Assembly: GCF_026241155.1 (NCBI RefSeq)
Contig: NZ_JAPFGP010000005.1
Coordinates: 186,001-250,000, forward strand
Length of the DNA stretch: 64,000 bases
Reading direction: 5' to 3'
Source: Paucibacter sp. PLA-PC-4
GTDB lineage: Bacteria > Pseudomonadota > Gammaproteobacteria > Burkholderiales > Burkholderiaceae_C
The position numbers and the translations under genes were made by a program. Shown here one piece after another: positions 9,208 to 18,073 of the stretch. The notes under the pieces are model-generated. The model saw only the letters and a list, made by a program, of their open reading frames with translations. It was not told the origin of the DNA and ran no database searches. Each line of letters starts with the position of its first letter. The stretch's first letter is position 1.

Positions 9208-12200
9208 TCAGCTCCGAAGCAGCGCCGCCAGCGCCTTCGCGTCCAGCACCGTCGCCTCGTCCTGGCCTTCGAGAATGCCGTCGGCCAGTCCGCGCTTGTC
9301 ACGGTGCAGCTCGATGATGCGCTCCTCCACCGAGCCGGCAGTCACCAGGCGGTAGACCGTAACCGGGCGCTGCTGGCCCATGCGGTGGGCGCGGCCCATG
9401 GCCTGATCCTCGGCGGCTGGGTTCCACCAGGGATCGACAATCAAGACATAGTCGGCCATCGTCAAGTTCAGACCGAAGCCGCCGGCCTTCAGGCTGATCA
9501 GGAAGAGCTCGCCCTCGCCCTTCTGGAAAGCCGTGACGCGTTTGGCCCGCTCTGCGGCGGGCGTGCTGCCGTCCAGATACTGGTAGGCCAGGCCCATGCC
9601 GTCCAGCCGCTCGGCCAGCAGCTTCAGAAAGTCGGTGAACTGGCTGAACACCAGGGCCTTGTGGCCGCCAGCCACCAGCTCCTGCACGATGTGCTCGAAC
9701 TCGGCCATCTTGGCGCCGACCAGGCCGGTCTCTGGCGCCACCAGGCGCGGGTCGCAGGCGGCACGGCGCAACCGCATCAGCTCGGCTAGCACCTGCATGG
9801 GCTTGCTCTCGCTGCGCTCGACCTGTTCCTGGGCCTGCCGGCGCAGCGCCTCCAGAAAGCTACGTTCCTCGCTGCCGGGCTGCACCAGATGGACGATCTC
9901 GGTGCGCGGGGGCAGGTCATGCAGCACCTGGGCCTTGGTCCGGCGCAGCAGAAAGGGCGAGACCAGGCGGCGCAGCCGGGCGCGCACTGCGGCATCCTGC
10001 TGGCGCTCAATAGCCACGGCAAAGCGCTCCTGAAACTGCGGCGCCGACCCCAACAATCCTGGGTTGATCAGATTCATGATGGACCACAGATCGGACAGCC
10101 GGTTCTCGACCGGCGTGCCCGATAGCGCCAGCCGGAAACCGGCCTTGAACTCGGCCACCGATTTCGCCCGCTTGGTGGCAGCATTCTTCAGCGCCTGGGC
10201 CTCGTCCATCACCAGCGTGGTCCAGGTCTTTTCGGCAAAGCGCTCGGCATCGATCTGGGCCAGCGCATAGGAAGCGATGACGACATCGCCAGGCCCGGCC
10301 TGCTCAATCAGAGCGGCGCGCTCGCCGTCCTCACCATACAGCATGCAGCGCAGGCCCGGCCCGAATACTGCCGCCTCGGCCAGCCAGTTGGCGCAGACCG
10401 AAGTCGGCGCCAGCACCAAGGCCGGGCCTTGTTCAGCGCGGGCGATCAGCAGGGCCAGAGTTTGCACCGTCTTGCCCAGGCCCATGTCGTCGGCCAGGCA
10501 GGCACCCAGGCCGGCATGGGCCAGTCGCGTCATCCAGGCATAACCCTCCAGCTGATAGCCGCGCAGCTCGGCACGCAGGCCCGGCGGTGTGGCCGGCTGC
10601 AGCGTGGCAGCCTCGGCCAGCGCATCCATGCGCTCGCGCCAAGGCTGGTCGCCCTCGACGGCCATGCCCTCCAGCGTCTCGTCCAGCCAGCTAGCGCCGG
10701 CTCGGGGCAGTTGCAGCTGGTCCTTCTTCGCAAGCGCCAGCGCATCGAGATCGCGCAGCTGCTGGCGCAGCTGCTCGCTGAGGGCCAGGTATTGCCCCTC
10801 GCCAAGGCTGACGAAGCGGCTGCGCGAGACCCGCGTCAGCGCCATCAGCTGCTGCAGGCTCAGCACGCGCTGCTCATCAACCCGCGCCTCGCCAACCAGG
10901 GCCAGCCAGTCGCGCCCGCTGCTGACATGCACGCTCAGGCCAGCACTGTCCAGCGGTTTGACGCGCAGCGGTTTGCCCTTGGGCCAGTCCAGCGCGGCAA
11001 CACCGGCCAGGCCCGGTAGCAGCTCGACTGCGCGCAACGCCAGCTCGGCATCGTCGAGCAGCCAGGGCGATTCGGGGCCCAGCTCGGCGTCCAGAAAAGG
11101 CAGGGCCTCCAGCACCGCGGCGCGATGCGCGCTCTCCGCCGCCAGATCCCGCTCGGTAGCCAGGCTGACGCCCTCATGCATGCACATCAGTCGTGAGCGA
11201 CCCAGGCCCGGCGTCACGGCCGGGCCGAAGGCGCCGAAAGGCTGGGCCACCAGCTGCAGCTGCAGACCCTCGCCCAGCGGCATCAGCTGAGCCCGCAGCC
11301 GGCTATCGCCCTCGACCAGTTGCCCGGCCGCTGCGTCGCTGTGCAGCTGGAAATGCCCGCTGAGCACCTGCAAGGCCGCTCCCAGCTCGGCACCGGCGCT
11401 GGCCGGCACCCTCCAGCCCTGAGCCACCAGCTCGGCGACGCGGCGCTGCGGCGCGCCTATGCGTATCAGCCGCGCACGCTGCGGGCCGTCGCGCAGCACG
11501 CGCAAGCTGTTGCGCTTCTCGATCTCGGTCTCGTATGTTGTGCCCTGCCAGTCGATCAGCTGGGGCGGCTCCGAAGCACTCAGTGGCGGGTGGATGCGAA
11601 ACTCGAAGTGCTCGCCTCCGTCGGGGGCGGGGCGGCGCAAGACCTCCAGCTCAGGTTGGGCCTCGGCCAGCTCGACCCACTGGCCCGGTGCGTCGGCGAA
11701 CATTACGGCTGGATGGCCGACTAGCGCGATCGCAGCCTGCGTGACATCGATCTGATAGGTGTGCGTGCTGCCGTAAGCCGGCCGCTCCAGATGGCGCAGC
11801 ACCGCGTTGTCGCGGGCATCGTGGCCGCCCGACCTCTTCAGCTTTGCCCAGCCCACGGGCTTGAGCTTGAGCTGGCCGCGCGCGCCCTGGCTGCGCTCCA
11901 GCGCCTGCACGCTCCGAACTCGGCCTAGGCTGTCCAGCGTCAGCTGCCAGGCCAGCTCGGTCGGGGCGGCCGTCGGCTTGATCGCCGCGCTCTGGTCCAG
12001 CGCGACGATGGCCGCGAGCGCATCGCGCCAGGGTTCGCGCGGCGCGCTCAGAAAGCTTGCCGGCTGCGGCAGGCCTGCTAGATCAAGCTGGGGCTCGCCC
12101 AGCTCCAGGCGCCGTAGTGCGCCGGCTACCAGGGCCGCCAGCCACTGCTGGCGCTGGGCCTGCAGACGCTGCAGCAGCCCTTGGGCGGCGGCAGCCGTCC

Positions 12201-12852
12201 AGCCCGGCGCCGGCCGGCCCAGCCAGGCGGCCAGCAGCAGGCGGTTGGCCGCCAGCCCTAGCGCATGCTCGCGCGCCTCCAGCCCCGGCAGATAGGCCAG
12301 CGCGCCCTCGTCCAGGCTATCATCACCCAGACGCGAGCCGATCACATGAGCCCACAGTCCCCACCACTCATGGGCACTGGGCTTGCGCGTGCCCGATTCG
12401 GCGACGCAAAACTTGCGCGCGGTCTCCCAGGCCTGCGGCTGATCCTGGGCCATAAGGCTCAGCACATAAAGCCGGCCCTGGTCGGGATCGAGCAGGCCAC
12501 GACGCAGCCCGGTGGTCTGGCGCAGGGACTTCAGCGCCTGCTCATAGGCCTCGGCGGCGGCCGGCCACTCGCCGCGCAGCGCCAGCCGGGCGGCCTCGAA
12601 CACGGGCGGCGTCGGCGCGCCGGCGAGCAACTCCTCCACCCGCCCCAGCTCCAGCGCCTGCAGCTCGTTCTCGGCCAGACGCAGTCGCTGCTCCGGCGAC
12701 AAGGCCTGCGGCTCGGCCAGCGCCGGGCGCGTCTGCGTCAGGCTGCGCTTAAGTTCCCGCGCCTGGGCCAGCATCTGCTCCTTGCTCAACGCAGGCCGGC
12801 CGCCCAACGTGGTGAATACAAGCGAAGGGCTGAGATTCTTCGGTTTGACCAT
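9208..12852 (-). CDS. SNF2/RapA-type DEAD/H-box ATPase, 1214 residues
   Basis: Large SWI2/SNF2-family translocase. The C-terminal ATPase (about 770-1214) carries the Walker A motif DDMGLGKT (Lys794), a DEAQ box and a helicase C-terminal domain with the motif VI string GRAHRMGQQRPV. The ~750-residue N-terminal half is rich in Leu, Ala, Gln and Arg with no SWIM zinc finger visible, and I do not recognise a domain there. Such proteins move along double-stranded DNA and remodel bound proteins; the bacterial role is not established. The start ATG at 12852 is followed by a natural N-terminus (MVKPKNLSPS) and lies 34 bases after soxB ends, so it could be the last gene of the sox transcript. Confidence 0.9.
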   Translation of the reverse strand: MVKPKNLSPSLVFTTLGGRPALSKEQMLAQARELKRSLTQTRPALAEPQALSPEQRLRLAENELQALELGRVEELLAGAPTPPVFEAARLALRGEWPAAAEAYEQALKSLRQTTGLRRGLLDPDQGRLYVLSLMAQDQPQAWETARKFCVAESGTRKPSAHEWWGLWAHVIGSRLGDDSLDEGALAYLPGLEAREHALGLAANRLLLAAWLGRPAPGWTAAAAQGLLQRLQAQRQQWLAALVAGALRRLELGEPQLDLAGLPQPASFLSAPREPWRDALAAIVALDQSAAIKPTAAPTELAWQLTLDSLGRVRSVQALERSQGARGQLKLKPVGWAKLKRSGGHDARDNAVLRHLERPAYGSTHTYQIDVTQAAIALVGHPAVMFADAPGQWVELAEAQPELEVLRRPAPDGGEHFEFRIHPPLSASEPPQLIDWQGTTYETEIEKRNSLRVLRDGPQRARLIRIGAPQRRVAELVAQGWRVPASAGAELGAALQVLSGHFQLHSDAAAGQLVEGDSRLRAQLMPLGEGLQLQLVAQPFGAFGPAVTPGLGRSRLMCMHEGVSLATERDLAAESAHRAAVLEALPFLDAELGPESPWLLDDAELALRAVELLPGLAGVAALDWPKGKPLRVKPLDSAGLSVHVSSGRDWLALVGEARVDEQRVLSLQQLMALTRVSRSRFVSLGEGQYLALSEQLRQQLRDLDALALAKKDQLQLPRAGASWLDETLEGMAVEGDQPWRERMDALAEAATLQPATPPGLRAELRGYQLEGYAWMTRLAHAGLGACLADDMGLGKTVQTLALLIARAEQGPALVLAPTSVCANWLAEAAVFGPGLRCMLYGEDGERAALIEQAGPGDVVIASYALAQIDAERFAEKTWTTLVMDEAQALKNAATKRAKSVAEFKAGFRLALSGTPVENRLSDLWSIMNLINPGLLGSAPQFQERFAVAIERQQDAAVRARLRRLVSPFLLRRTKAQVLHDLPPRTEIVHLVQPGSEERSFLEALRRQAQEQVERSESKPMQVLAELMRLRRAACDPRLVAPETGLVGAKMAEFEHIVQELVAGGHKALVFSQFTDFLKLLAERLDGMGLAYQYLDGSTPAAERAKRVTAFQKGEGELFLISLKAGGFGLNLTMADYVLIVDPWWNPAAEDQAMGRAHRMGQQRPVTVYRLVTAGSVEERIIELHRDKRGLADGILEGQDEATVLDAKALAALLRS

Positions 12853-12886
12853 GCGGCATTTTGCCGCCTTCGTGCCAGGCGCCCGC

Positions 12887-14626
12887 TCAGGCCATGCCGG
12901 GATTGCCGGCCGCCCCGACCAGGGTCGGGCTGTTGAGCCGGCGCGCCGCGATATGTGCAGGGCCACTGCCCTTGGCCTGGCTCTTGAACCACTGTTCGAC
13001 CAGATCCCAGACCGGCTTGGAGCCGGCCTTGGCCGCCTCTTCGCCGACCGGCGCCCATCCGGCCACCTTGTAGCTCTTGTCGGCTTCTATCGCCTTGCCG
13101 CCCAGCCGCATCTCGCTGATGCGCGAACCCATGCCGGCCTCAGGCTTACAACTGTAAGCCAGCCCCCCGACCCGCACCATGTCACCGCCCTGCTGGTAGT
13201 ACGGGTCCGGGTTGAAGAGGTTGTCGGCCACGTCTTCGAGCACCGTCTTGATCATCGAGCCGCTCATCTCGGTGAGGGTCGTGTGCGGATAGGTAATCGC
13301 GGTCTGGTCCATCAGGAACTCGCGCGTGATGGTCTGACCCGGCAGCAGGCTGGTGCCCCAGCGAAAGCCCGGCGAGAACGCGATCTCGGCCCCTTGAACA
13401 TCCATCAGCGCATCACAAAGCAGTTGGTCCCAACTGCCGTTGAAATTGCCGCGCCGGTATAGCAAACCGTCGGTGATCGCCAGCGGTTCGGCCAAACGGG
13501 CCTCGAAGGGTTCGCGCATCTTCTTGATCAGCGCCGCCATCTCGGCATCAGCCGGCAATAGATTTGCGAACACCGGCAGCAGTTGGTACTTGAGCTCAGC
13601 GGCGCGGCCATCCTTCACGCGGATGTCCAGCACGCCGAGGAACTTGCCGTTGCTACCGGCATTGGTCACCAGGGTCTGGCCGCCGCGGTTCTTCACCGCC
13701 ACCGGCACCGGCACGCCGTCATGGGTGTGGCCGCCGAGGATGGCGTCCAGGCCCGAGACACGAGAGGCCAGTTTCAGGTCCACATCCATGCCGTTGTGGC
13801 TCAAGAGCACGACGACCTGGGCGCCCTTGGCGCGCACCGCGTCAACGACCTTCTGCAACTCCTCGTCGCGGATGCCAAAGCTCCAGTCCGCCACCATGTA
13901 GCGCGGGTTGGCGATCGGTGTGTACGGGAAAGCCTGGCCGATGATGGCCACCGGCACGCCATTGATTTCCTTCAGCGTGTAGGGCGCAAACACATCGTCG
14001 CCGAAGTCCTGCGTCTTGACGTTTTGCGCGACGAAGTCGATCTTGCCCTTGAAGTCTTTCTCTACGATCTCCTGCACCCGTTGCTGGCCATAGGTGAACT
14101 CCCAGTGGCCAGTCATTACATCCACACCCAGCAGCTTGCAGGCATCGACCATGTCCTGCGCGTTGGTCCACAGGGCCGTGGCCGAGCCCTGCCAGGTGTC
14201 GCCCCCGTCCAGCAGCAGGGCTCCGGGCCGGCTGGCGCGCAGGCGCTTGACCAGGGTGGCCAAATGGGCGAAGCCACCAACCTTGCCGTAGCGGCGCGCG
14301 GCGCGCTCGAAGTCCAGATAGGTGAAGGCATGGGCTTCGCGCGTGCCGGGCCGCAGGCCGGCAGCCTTGAGCAGATGTTCACCGACCAGATGAGGCAACC
14401 GCCCCTTCAGGGCCCCGAAACCAAGATTGACGCTGGGCTCGCGGAAGTAAGTAGGTAGCAGCTGGGCATGACAGTCAGTCATGTGCAGCAGCGAGACCGC
14501 ACCGGGACCCTTGAAAGGCGCCGGCGCGTCGTAGGGCGTGGCCGCCTGGGCCTGGCGCGCAAAGCCGAAGCCGGCCACCGAGGCAGCACCCAGGACATTG
14601 AGCAGATCGCGTTTGCTGAGATTCAT
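12887..14626 (-). CDS. soxB: SoxB thiosulfohydrolase
   Basis: Dimanganese enzyme of the periplasmic Sox pathway; it hydrolyses the sulfonate from the SoxY cysteine adduct to release sulfate. 579 residues. Metallophosphatase motifs are in place: HMTDCH (Asp51, His53), LDGGDTWQGS, GHWEFT, SHNGMD and GGHTHD, followed by the 5'-nucleotidase C-terminal domain. The N-terminus has a Tat-like signal, but with Lys-Arg (SKRDLL) in place of the Arg-Arg pair, ending after ARQAQA. It is the last sox gene of the operon, 52 bases after soxX. Confidence 0.96.
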   Translation of the reverse strand: MNLSKRDLLNVLGAASVAGFGFARQAQAATPYDAPAPFKGPGAVSLLHMTDCHAQLLPTYFREPSVNLGFGALKGRLPHLVGEHLLKAAGLRPGTREAHAFTYLDFERAARRYGKVGGFAHLATLVKRLRASRPGALLLDGGDTWQGSATALWTNAQDMVDACKLLGVDVMTGHWEFTYGQQRVQEIVEKDFKGKIDFVAQNVKTQDFGDDVFAPYTLKEINGVPVAIIGQAFPYTPIANPRYMVADWSFGIRDEELQKVVDAVRAKGAQVVVLLSHNGMDVDLKLASRVSGLDAILGGHTHDGVPVPVAVKNRGGQTLVTNAGSNGKFLGVLDIRVKDGRAAELKYQLLPVFANLLPADAEMAALIKKMREPFEARLAEPLAITDGLLYRRGNFNGSWDQLLCDALMDVQGAEIAFSPGFRWGTSLLPGQTITREFLMDQTAITYPHTTLTEMSGSMIKTVLEDVADNLFNPDPYYQQGGDMVRVGGLAYSCKPEAGMGSRISEMRLGGKAIEADKSYKVAGWAPVGEEAAKAGSKPVWDLVEQWFKSQAKGSGPAHIAARRLNSPTLVGAAGNPGMA

Positions 14627-14678
14627 GATGGGCAGAGCTCCGCTGGCCCCGCGGGGCCGGTGGTGGGCCGGACTCGAA

Positions 14679-15320
14679 TTACTGCGAGTTGACGGGAGAC
14701 TTGGGGTCCAGCAGCAGAGCCATGATGTCGCGCATCTGGCCCTCGTTGAGCACGCCGGCATGACCGAAACGCGGCATGCCCGAGCAGGCGCTATATGCCT
14801 TGGCGTTCCACAGCTTGCCCCAGGTGTATTGCACGATGGCGGCCGTCTCCGGGGCCGCCGGGTTGCTGACACCACGCAGCTTGCCGTACTGGTAGAGGCT
14901 GGGGCCTATCGTGCCGAAGCTGATCTCGGCCTTGCTGATCTGGTGGCAGTTGTAGCAATTACCACCGCTGGGGCTGCCCGCCGCGTCGGTCCAGGTCATG
15001 CCTCGGCCGTTCTGCGCCAGCTTCTCGCCCTCGCGCCAGTCGCCCAGATACTGGCCGTTGGCCGGCCACTTGATCGAGGCCAGCGCCTCGGCCTCGATGC
15101 GCTTGGTCGTTGCCTCGTCGGGCTGCCTGTCGCTGGAACAGGCCTTTTGTGCCAGATCTTGCTCGATGCGGTCGAGCTTGGCGATGCCCTGCTCACGAAA
15201 GGAGCTCTTCACCATCGCCAGCGCCTCGGCGTCCAGCTCTGCGGCACTGGGCAGGCTCGCGCAGCCGACCAGCACCAGTCCTGCAGCGGCCAGGCCGCCC
15301 CAAAGGATTGCATTGTTCAT
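14679..15320 (-). CDS. soxX: SoxX cytochrome c subunit, long lipoprotein-like form
   Basis: Heme subunit that pairs with SoxA to attach thiosulfate to SoxY. 213 residues. One heme motif, CYNCH (122-126), with Met182 in CSGMPRFG as the probable distal ligand. The N-terminus reads as a lipoprotein signal (LVLVGC, Cys20), and about 90 residues precede the cytochrome core, so this belongs to the longer SoxX type. The ATG at 15320 lies 14 bases after the soxA stop and directly precedes the signal sequence. The membrane anchor is inferred from the lipobox only. Confidence 0.94.
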   Translation of the reverse strand: MNNAILWGGLAAAGLVLVGCASLPSAAELDAEALAMVKSSFREQGIAKLDRIEQDLAQKACSSDRQPDEATTKRIEAEALASIKWPANGQYLGDWREGEKLAQNGRGMTWTDAAGSPSGGNCYNCHQISKAEISFGTIGPSLYQYGKLRGVSNPAAPETAAIVQYTWGKLWNAKAYSACSGMPRFGHAGVLNEGQMRDIMALLLDPKSPVNSQ

Positions 15321-15334
15321 GATGAGCGGTTCCT

Positions 15335-16138
15335 TCAACGCTTGATCGACGGGGCGATCGAGACCGCACCCTTGCTGTTGACACCCATATAGGTGGCCAG
15401 CGCCACCGTCACATCCGAGCCGTAGCCGGGGAAGGGGAAACGCTGCTGGCGGAAGCAGTCGTTCAGGCGCCGCTGCATGCCCCACAGCTCGCCGCTGGAG
15501 ACGCGGTAGGCCGGCCAGGCCGCGAACCCAATGCCATCGCCGGGGTTCTTGGTCAGGTCGGGCAGATCTTGCAGGCGGATTCGCTTGCCGGTCTCGCTAT
15601 GACAGGAGGCGCAGGCAAAGTCGTAGGGGCCGCCGCGGAAGAAGAACAGGCGCTTGCCGATCTCGTACATCTTCTGTTCCTGCGCATGGGCTACCGGCAG
15701 GTTGAACTTCAGGCCGCGCGACTCGGCGGATATCCACGCCACCAGGCCTTCGAGGTTCTTCTGCTCGTCACGGCCGAAGCCGGTGGCAGCGATCTTCTTT
15801 GCGTCCAGACCCTGCAGCGACTCCATACAGCTCAGCAGCCGCGACTCCAGATCCTGCACCCGGCCGGTGTCGGCGAAATAGCGCGGCAGCTCGACAAAAG
15901 CGCCCTTGACAACGCCCGGGCCCTTGCCCAGATCACAGCGCTCCATCGAGGCATTCTTGGGGCCGCGCTTTTGCTTCCAGAGCTCCTCGCCCTTGGCCTC
16001 GAACAACTCCGCCGGGTTGCCGTCGGCCAGCATCGCGCGGTACTGCGCGATTGCGTCGGCCGACGAGGTCTGGGCCTGGGCACAGGCGGCCGCGAGCACG
16101 CAGCCTAGGGCCCATGCCGACTTGCGCATCGTCATCAT
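15335..16138 (-). CDS. soxA: SoxA L-cysteine S-thiosulfotransferase, monoheme type
   Basis: Catalytic subunit of SoxAX, which oxidatively conjugates thiosulfate to the SoxY carrier cysteine. 267 residues with a signal peptide ending near AQAQ. Only one CxxCH is present (CASCH, 176-180). The heme-ligand and active-site cysteine is Cys228 in RRLNDCFRQ. The N-terminal heme of diheme SoxA is missing; Cys68 and Cys104 remain and could form the disulfide known from monoheme SoxA proteins. An AGGAGA ribosome-binding sequence lies just upstream of the first of two adjacent ATGs; the first is used here. Confidence 0.95.
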   Translation of the reverse strand: MMTMRKSAWALGCVLAAACAQAQTSSADAIAQYRAMLADGNPAELFEAKGEELWKQKRGPKNASMERCDLGKGPGVVKGAFVELPRYFADTGRVQDLESRLLSCMESLQGLDAKKIAATGFGRDEQKNLEGLVAWISAESRGLKFNLPVAHAQEQKMYEIGKRLFFFRGGPYDFACASCHSETGKRIRLQDLPDLTKNPGDGIGFAAWPAYRVSSGELWGMQRRLNDCFRQQRFPFPGYGSDVTVALATYMGVNSKGAVSIAPSIKR

Positions 16139-16176
16139 GCTTGTCTCCTATTGTTGTTCGCAACCGCCGCAGCCTA

Positions 16177-16488
16177 TCAGGCCACCGTCGCTTCGTCGCT
16201 GCGCTTTTCGCCCTTGTTATCCACCCAGTTCACGGTGATCTTGTCACCGGCCTTGGCGCCCTTGACGGTGAACTGCAAAAAGGGGTTCTTCGATACCGCC
16301 GGACCCCATTGCGCGGTCAGCACGGTCTTGCCGTTGAGTGCGGCCGTCACCTCGGTGATGTGCCAGGCCGGGATGGTCTTTCCAGCGGCGTCCTTGCGCT
16401 GGCCGGTCTCCATCTCATGACTCATCAGCACACGCACCACGGCGTTGCCACCTTGCGCCTGGGCGCGAATTCGCATCGGATCTGCCAT
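16177..16488 (-). CDS. soxZ: SoxZ, sulfur-carrier partner of SoxY
   Basis: A 103-residue protein with no signal peptide, as usual for SoxZ, which is exported together with Tat-dependent SoxY. The immunoglobulin-like SoxZ fold is recognisable from strings such as HEMETGQRKD and IPAWHITEV. It forms the SoxYZ heterodimer that carries the substrate through the cycle. It lies 18 bases after soxY and 38 bases before soxA in the same operon. Confidence 0.95.
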   Translation of the reverse strand: MADPMRIRAQAQGGNAVVRVLMSHEMETGQRKDAAGKTIPAWHITEVTAALNGKTVLTAQWGPAVSKNPFLQFTVKGAKAGDKITVNWVDNKGEKRSDEATVA

Positions 16489-16506
16489 CTTGGTCTCCTA
16501 TTCTGA

Positions 16507-16965
16507 TCAGCCGCCGCAGCCGCCAAGTGTTACTTTCACTTCCTTCTGGGCGAACAGTACCTTGTTGTCGCCGGTGATCGCCACGGCGAACACATTAGAG
16601 GTCTGGCCCATCTTGACGCGCGTGCTCATGCTCGCCTCGACCGCATCGCTGACGTCGAAGGAGGCGGCCAGGATGTTGGGGTTCTTCTCGACCAGCAGCA
16701 GCAGACGCTTGACGCCGGCGGCCGTGCTAGCCACACCCAGCGGTACGACGGCGCCGTTCTCGGCGATATCGGGGCCGGTCAGCGTGACCTCCTTGCTCTC
16801 GGTCGGCTTGCCCAAGCCCAGGGCTTTGAGCATCTCATCCATGGATTTGGCATCGAAGGCGGCGCGGTTGAAGGCGGCCTGCGCTTGCGCACTCAGCGGC
16901 AGGGCGGCGGCCAGCAGGCCGGCCACCAGGGCGCTGTGTTTCATCATGTCTCGGCGGGTTTGCAT
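16507..16965 (-). CDS. soxY: SoxY, covalent sulfur carrier
   Basis: 152 residues. The protein ends in the conserved swinging-arm motif GGCGG, with Cys150 as the attachment site for sulfur intermediates. The N-terminus has a Tat signal (QTRRDMMK) and a cleavage region near AQAQA. The start is preceded by AAGGAGAC at a good distance. It follows soxD after 73 bases, the largest gap within the operon. Confidence 0.96.
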   Translation of the reverse strand: MQTRRDMMKHSALVAGLLAAALPLSAQAQAAFNRAAFDAKSMDEMLKALGLGKPTESKEVTLTGPDIAENGAVVPLGVASTAAGVKRLLLLVEKNPNILAASFDVSDAVEASMSTRVKMGQTSNVFAVAITGDNKVLFAQKEVKVTLGGCGG

Positions 16966-17038
16966 GGAGTCTCCTTATCGGGGGGTGAGCGGTATTGTCG
17001 GGTGTACGCGGGTGGCTTGCTGAGCAGGGTTGTGCGAG

Positions 17039-18073
17039 CTACGGCTTGGCACCGGCCGCCAGCCAGGCGGCGATGGCGGCCAGATCGGCCTCTGGCAGGG
17101 ACTGCGGCGGCATCGGCACCGCACCCCAGACGCCGGCGCTGCCGCTCTTGAGCTTGGACGCGTAGTACTCGCGCGCATCGCCGCGGTCTTTGTACTTGGT
17201 CACCACCTCGCGGAACGAGGGACCGACCACCTTGGTGTCGATCTGATGGCAGGCCATGCAGGCATGCTGCTGCAGCAAGGCGCTAACCGGCTTGGCGGCG
17301 GCGGCCCGCATCGGCGGCGCCTTGGGCTGGGTGTCGATGCCGCGCTGCGGCCCGACCAGGCGCTGCTGCTGGGCGAGGTTGCCATGGGCATCGCGGGCGA
17401 AATCGGGCAGATAGGACGCGATCTTGGCCTCGGGCGCACAGTTCTTCACACAGGCCGAGCCCTGCACATCGGGCTTGGCCCCGGCCGCAAACTCGGCGCC
17501 GGGCCACAAGGCATGGCGGGTCGATTTGCCATTGCGGTTGGGCAGGCGCTGCTGCACCTCGGCGATGTTCTTGTCCGATAGTTCGCCGTCTGCGGGCAGC
17601 ACATCAGCCAGCGACAGCATATAGGCCGTCACCGCATAAACCTCGTCGGGCTTGAGGGACTTCGGCGCGGTCCAGGGCATGGCGCGGTTGATGTAGTCCC
17701 ACAGGCTTGAGAGCTGGGAGACCTTCATCATCGTTGTACGGCCCGGAAAGCTGTTGTCGCGCAGGCTAGCGACGCGGCCGGTCTTGATATCGTCTGCGGT
17801 CGTGCCGCCGATCAGCGGGCTGAATACCTCATTGGATTCGCCGAAGACGCCGTGGCAGCCGGCGCATTTGGCCTCCCAAAGCTCCTGGCCGTGGGCCACC
17901 GTGCCTCGCCCGGGCGGCAGACCCTTGAAGTCGGGCCGCACATCGATGTCCCAGGCCCTGATCTCAGGCTGGGTGGCGGTGCGGCCTATGCCCTCAAACT
18001 TCGGCGCCTGGGCCGAGGCAAGCCCTGCCACCAGCGCCAGCGCAAACGGCATGGTTTTAAGAGAGCTGGACAT
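17039..18073 (-). CDS. soxD: SoxD diheme cytochrome c subunit of sulfane dehydrogenase
   Basis: Electron-accepting partner of SoxC in Sox(CD)2, which oxidises the outer sulfane sulfur on SoxY. 344 residues with a signal peptide and two c-type heme motifs, CAGCH (70-74) and CMACH (272-276). The ATG at 18073 gives a clean signal peptide and overlaps the end of soxC by 17 bases, consistent with coupled translation. Having soxCD implies complete oxidation of thiosulfate to sulfate without stored sulfur globules; that is family knowledge, not tested here. Confidence 0.95.
   Translation of the reverse strand: MSSSLKTMPFALALVAGLASAQAPKFEGIGRTATQPEIRAWDIDVRPDFKGLPPGRGTVAHGQELWEAKCAGCHGVFGESNEVFSPLIGGTTADDIKTGRVASLRDNSFPGRTTMMKVSQLSSLWDYINRAMPWTAPKSLKPDEVYAVTAYMLSLADVLPADGELSDKNIAEVQQRLPNRNGKSTRHALWPGAEFAAGAKPDVQGSACVKNCAPEAKIASYLPDFARDAHGNLAQQQRLVGPQRGIDTQPKAPPMRAAAAKPVSALLQQHACMACHQIDTKVVGPSFREVVTKYKDRGDAREYYASKLKSGSAGVWGAVPMPPQSLPEADLAAIAAWLAAGAKP

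Noticed and set aside
9208-12852. DISARM-type or other phage-defence island around the SNF2 genes
   Set aside because: Neither SNF2 gene has a methyltransferase, DUF1998, nuclease or other defence partner next to it; neighbours are metabolic or regulatory.
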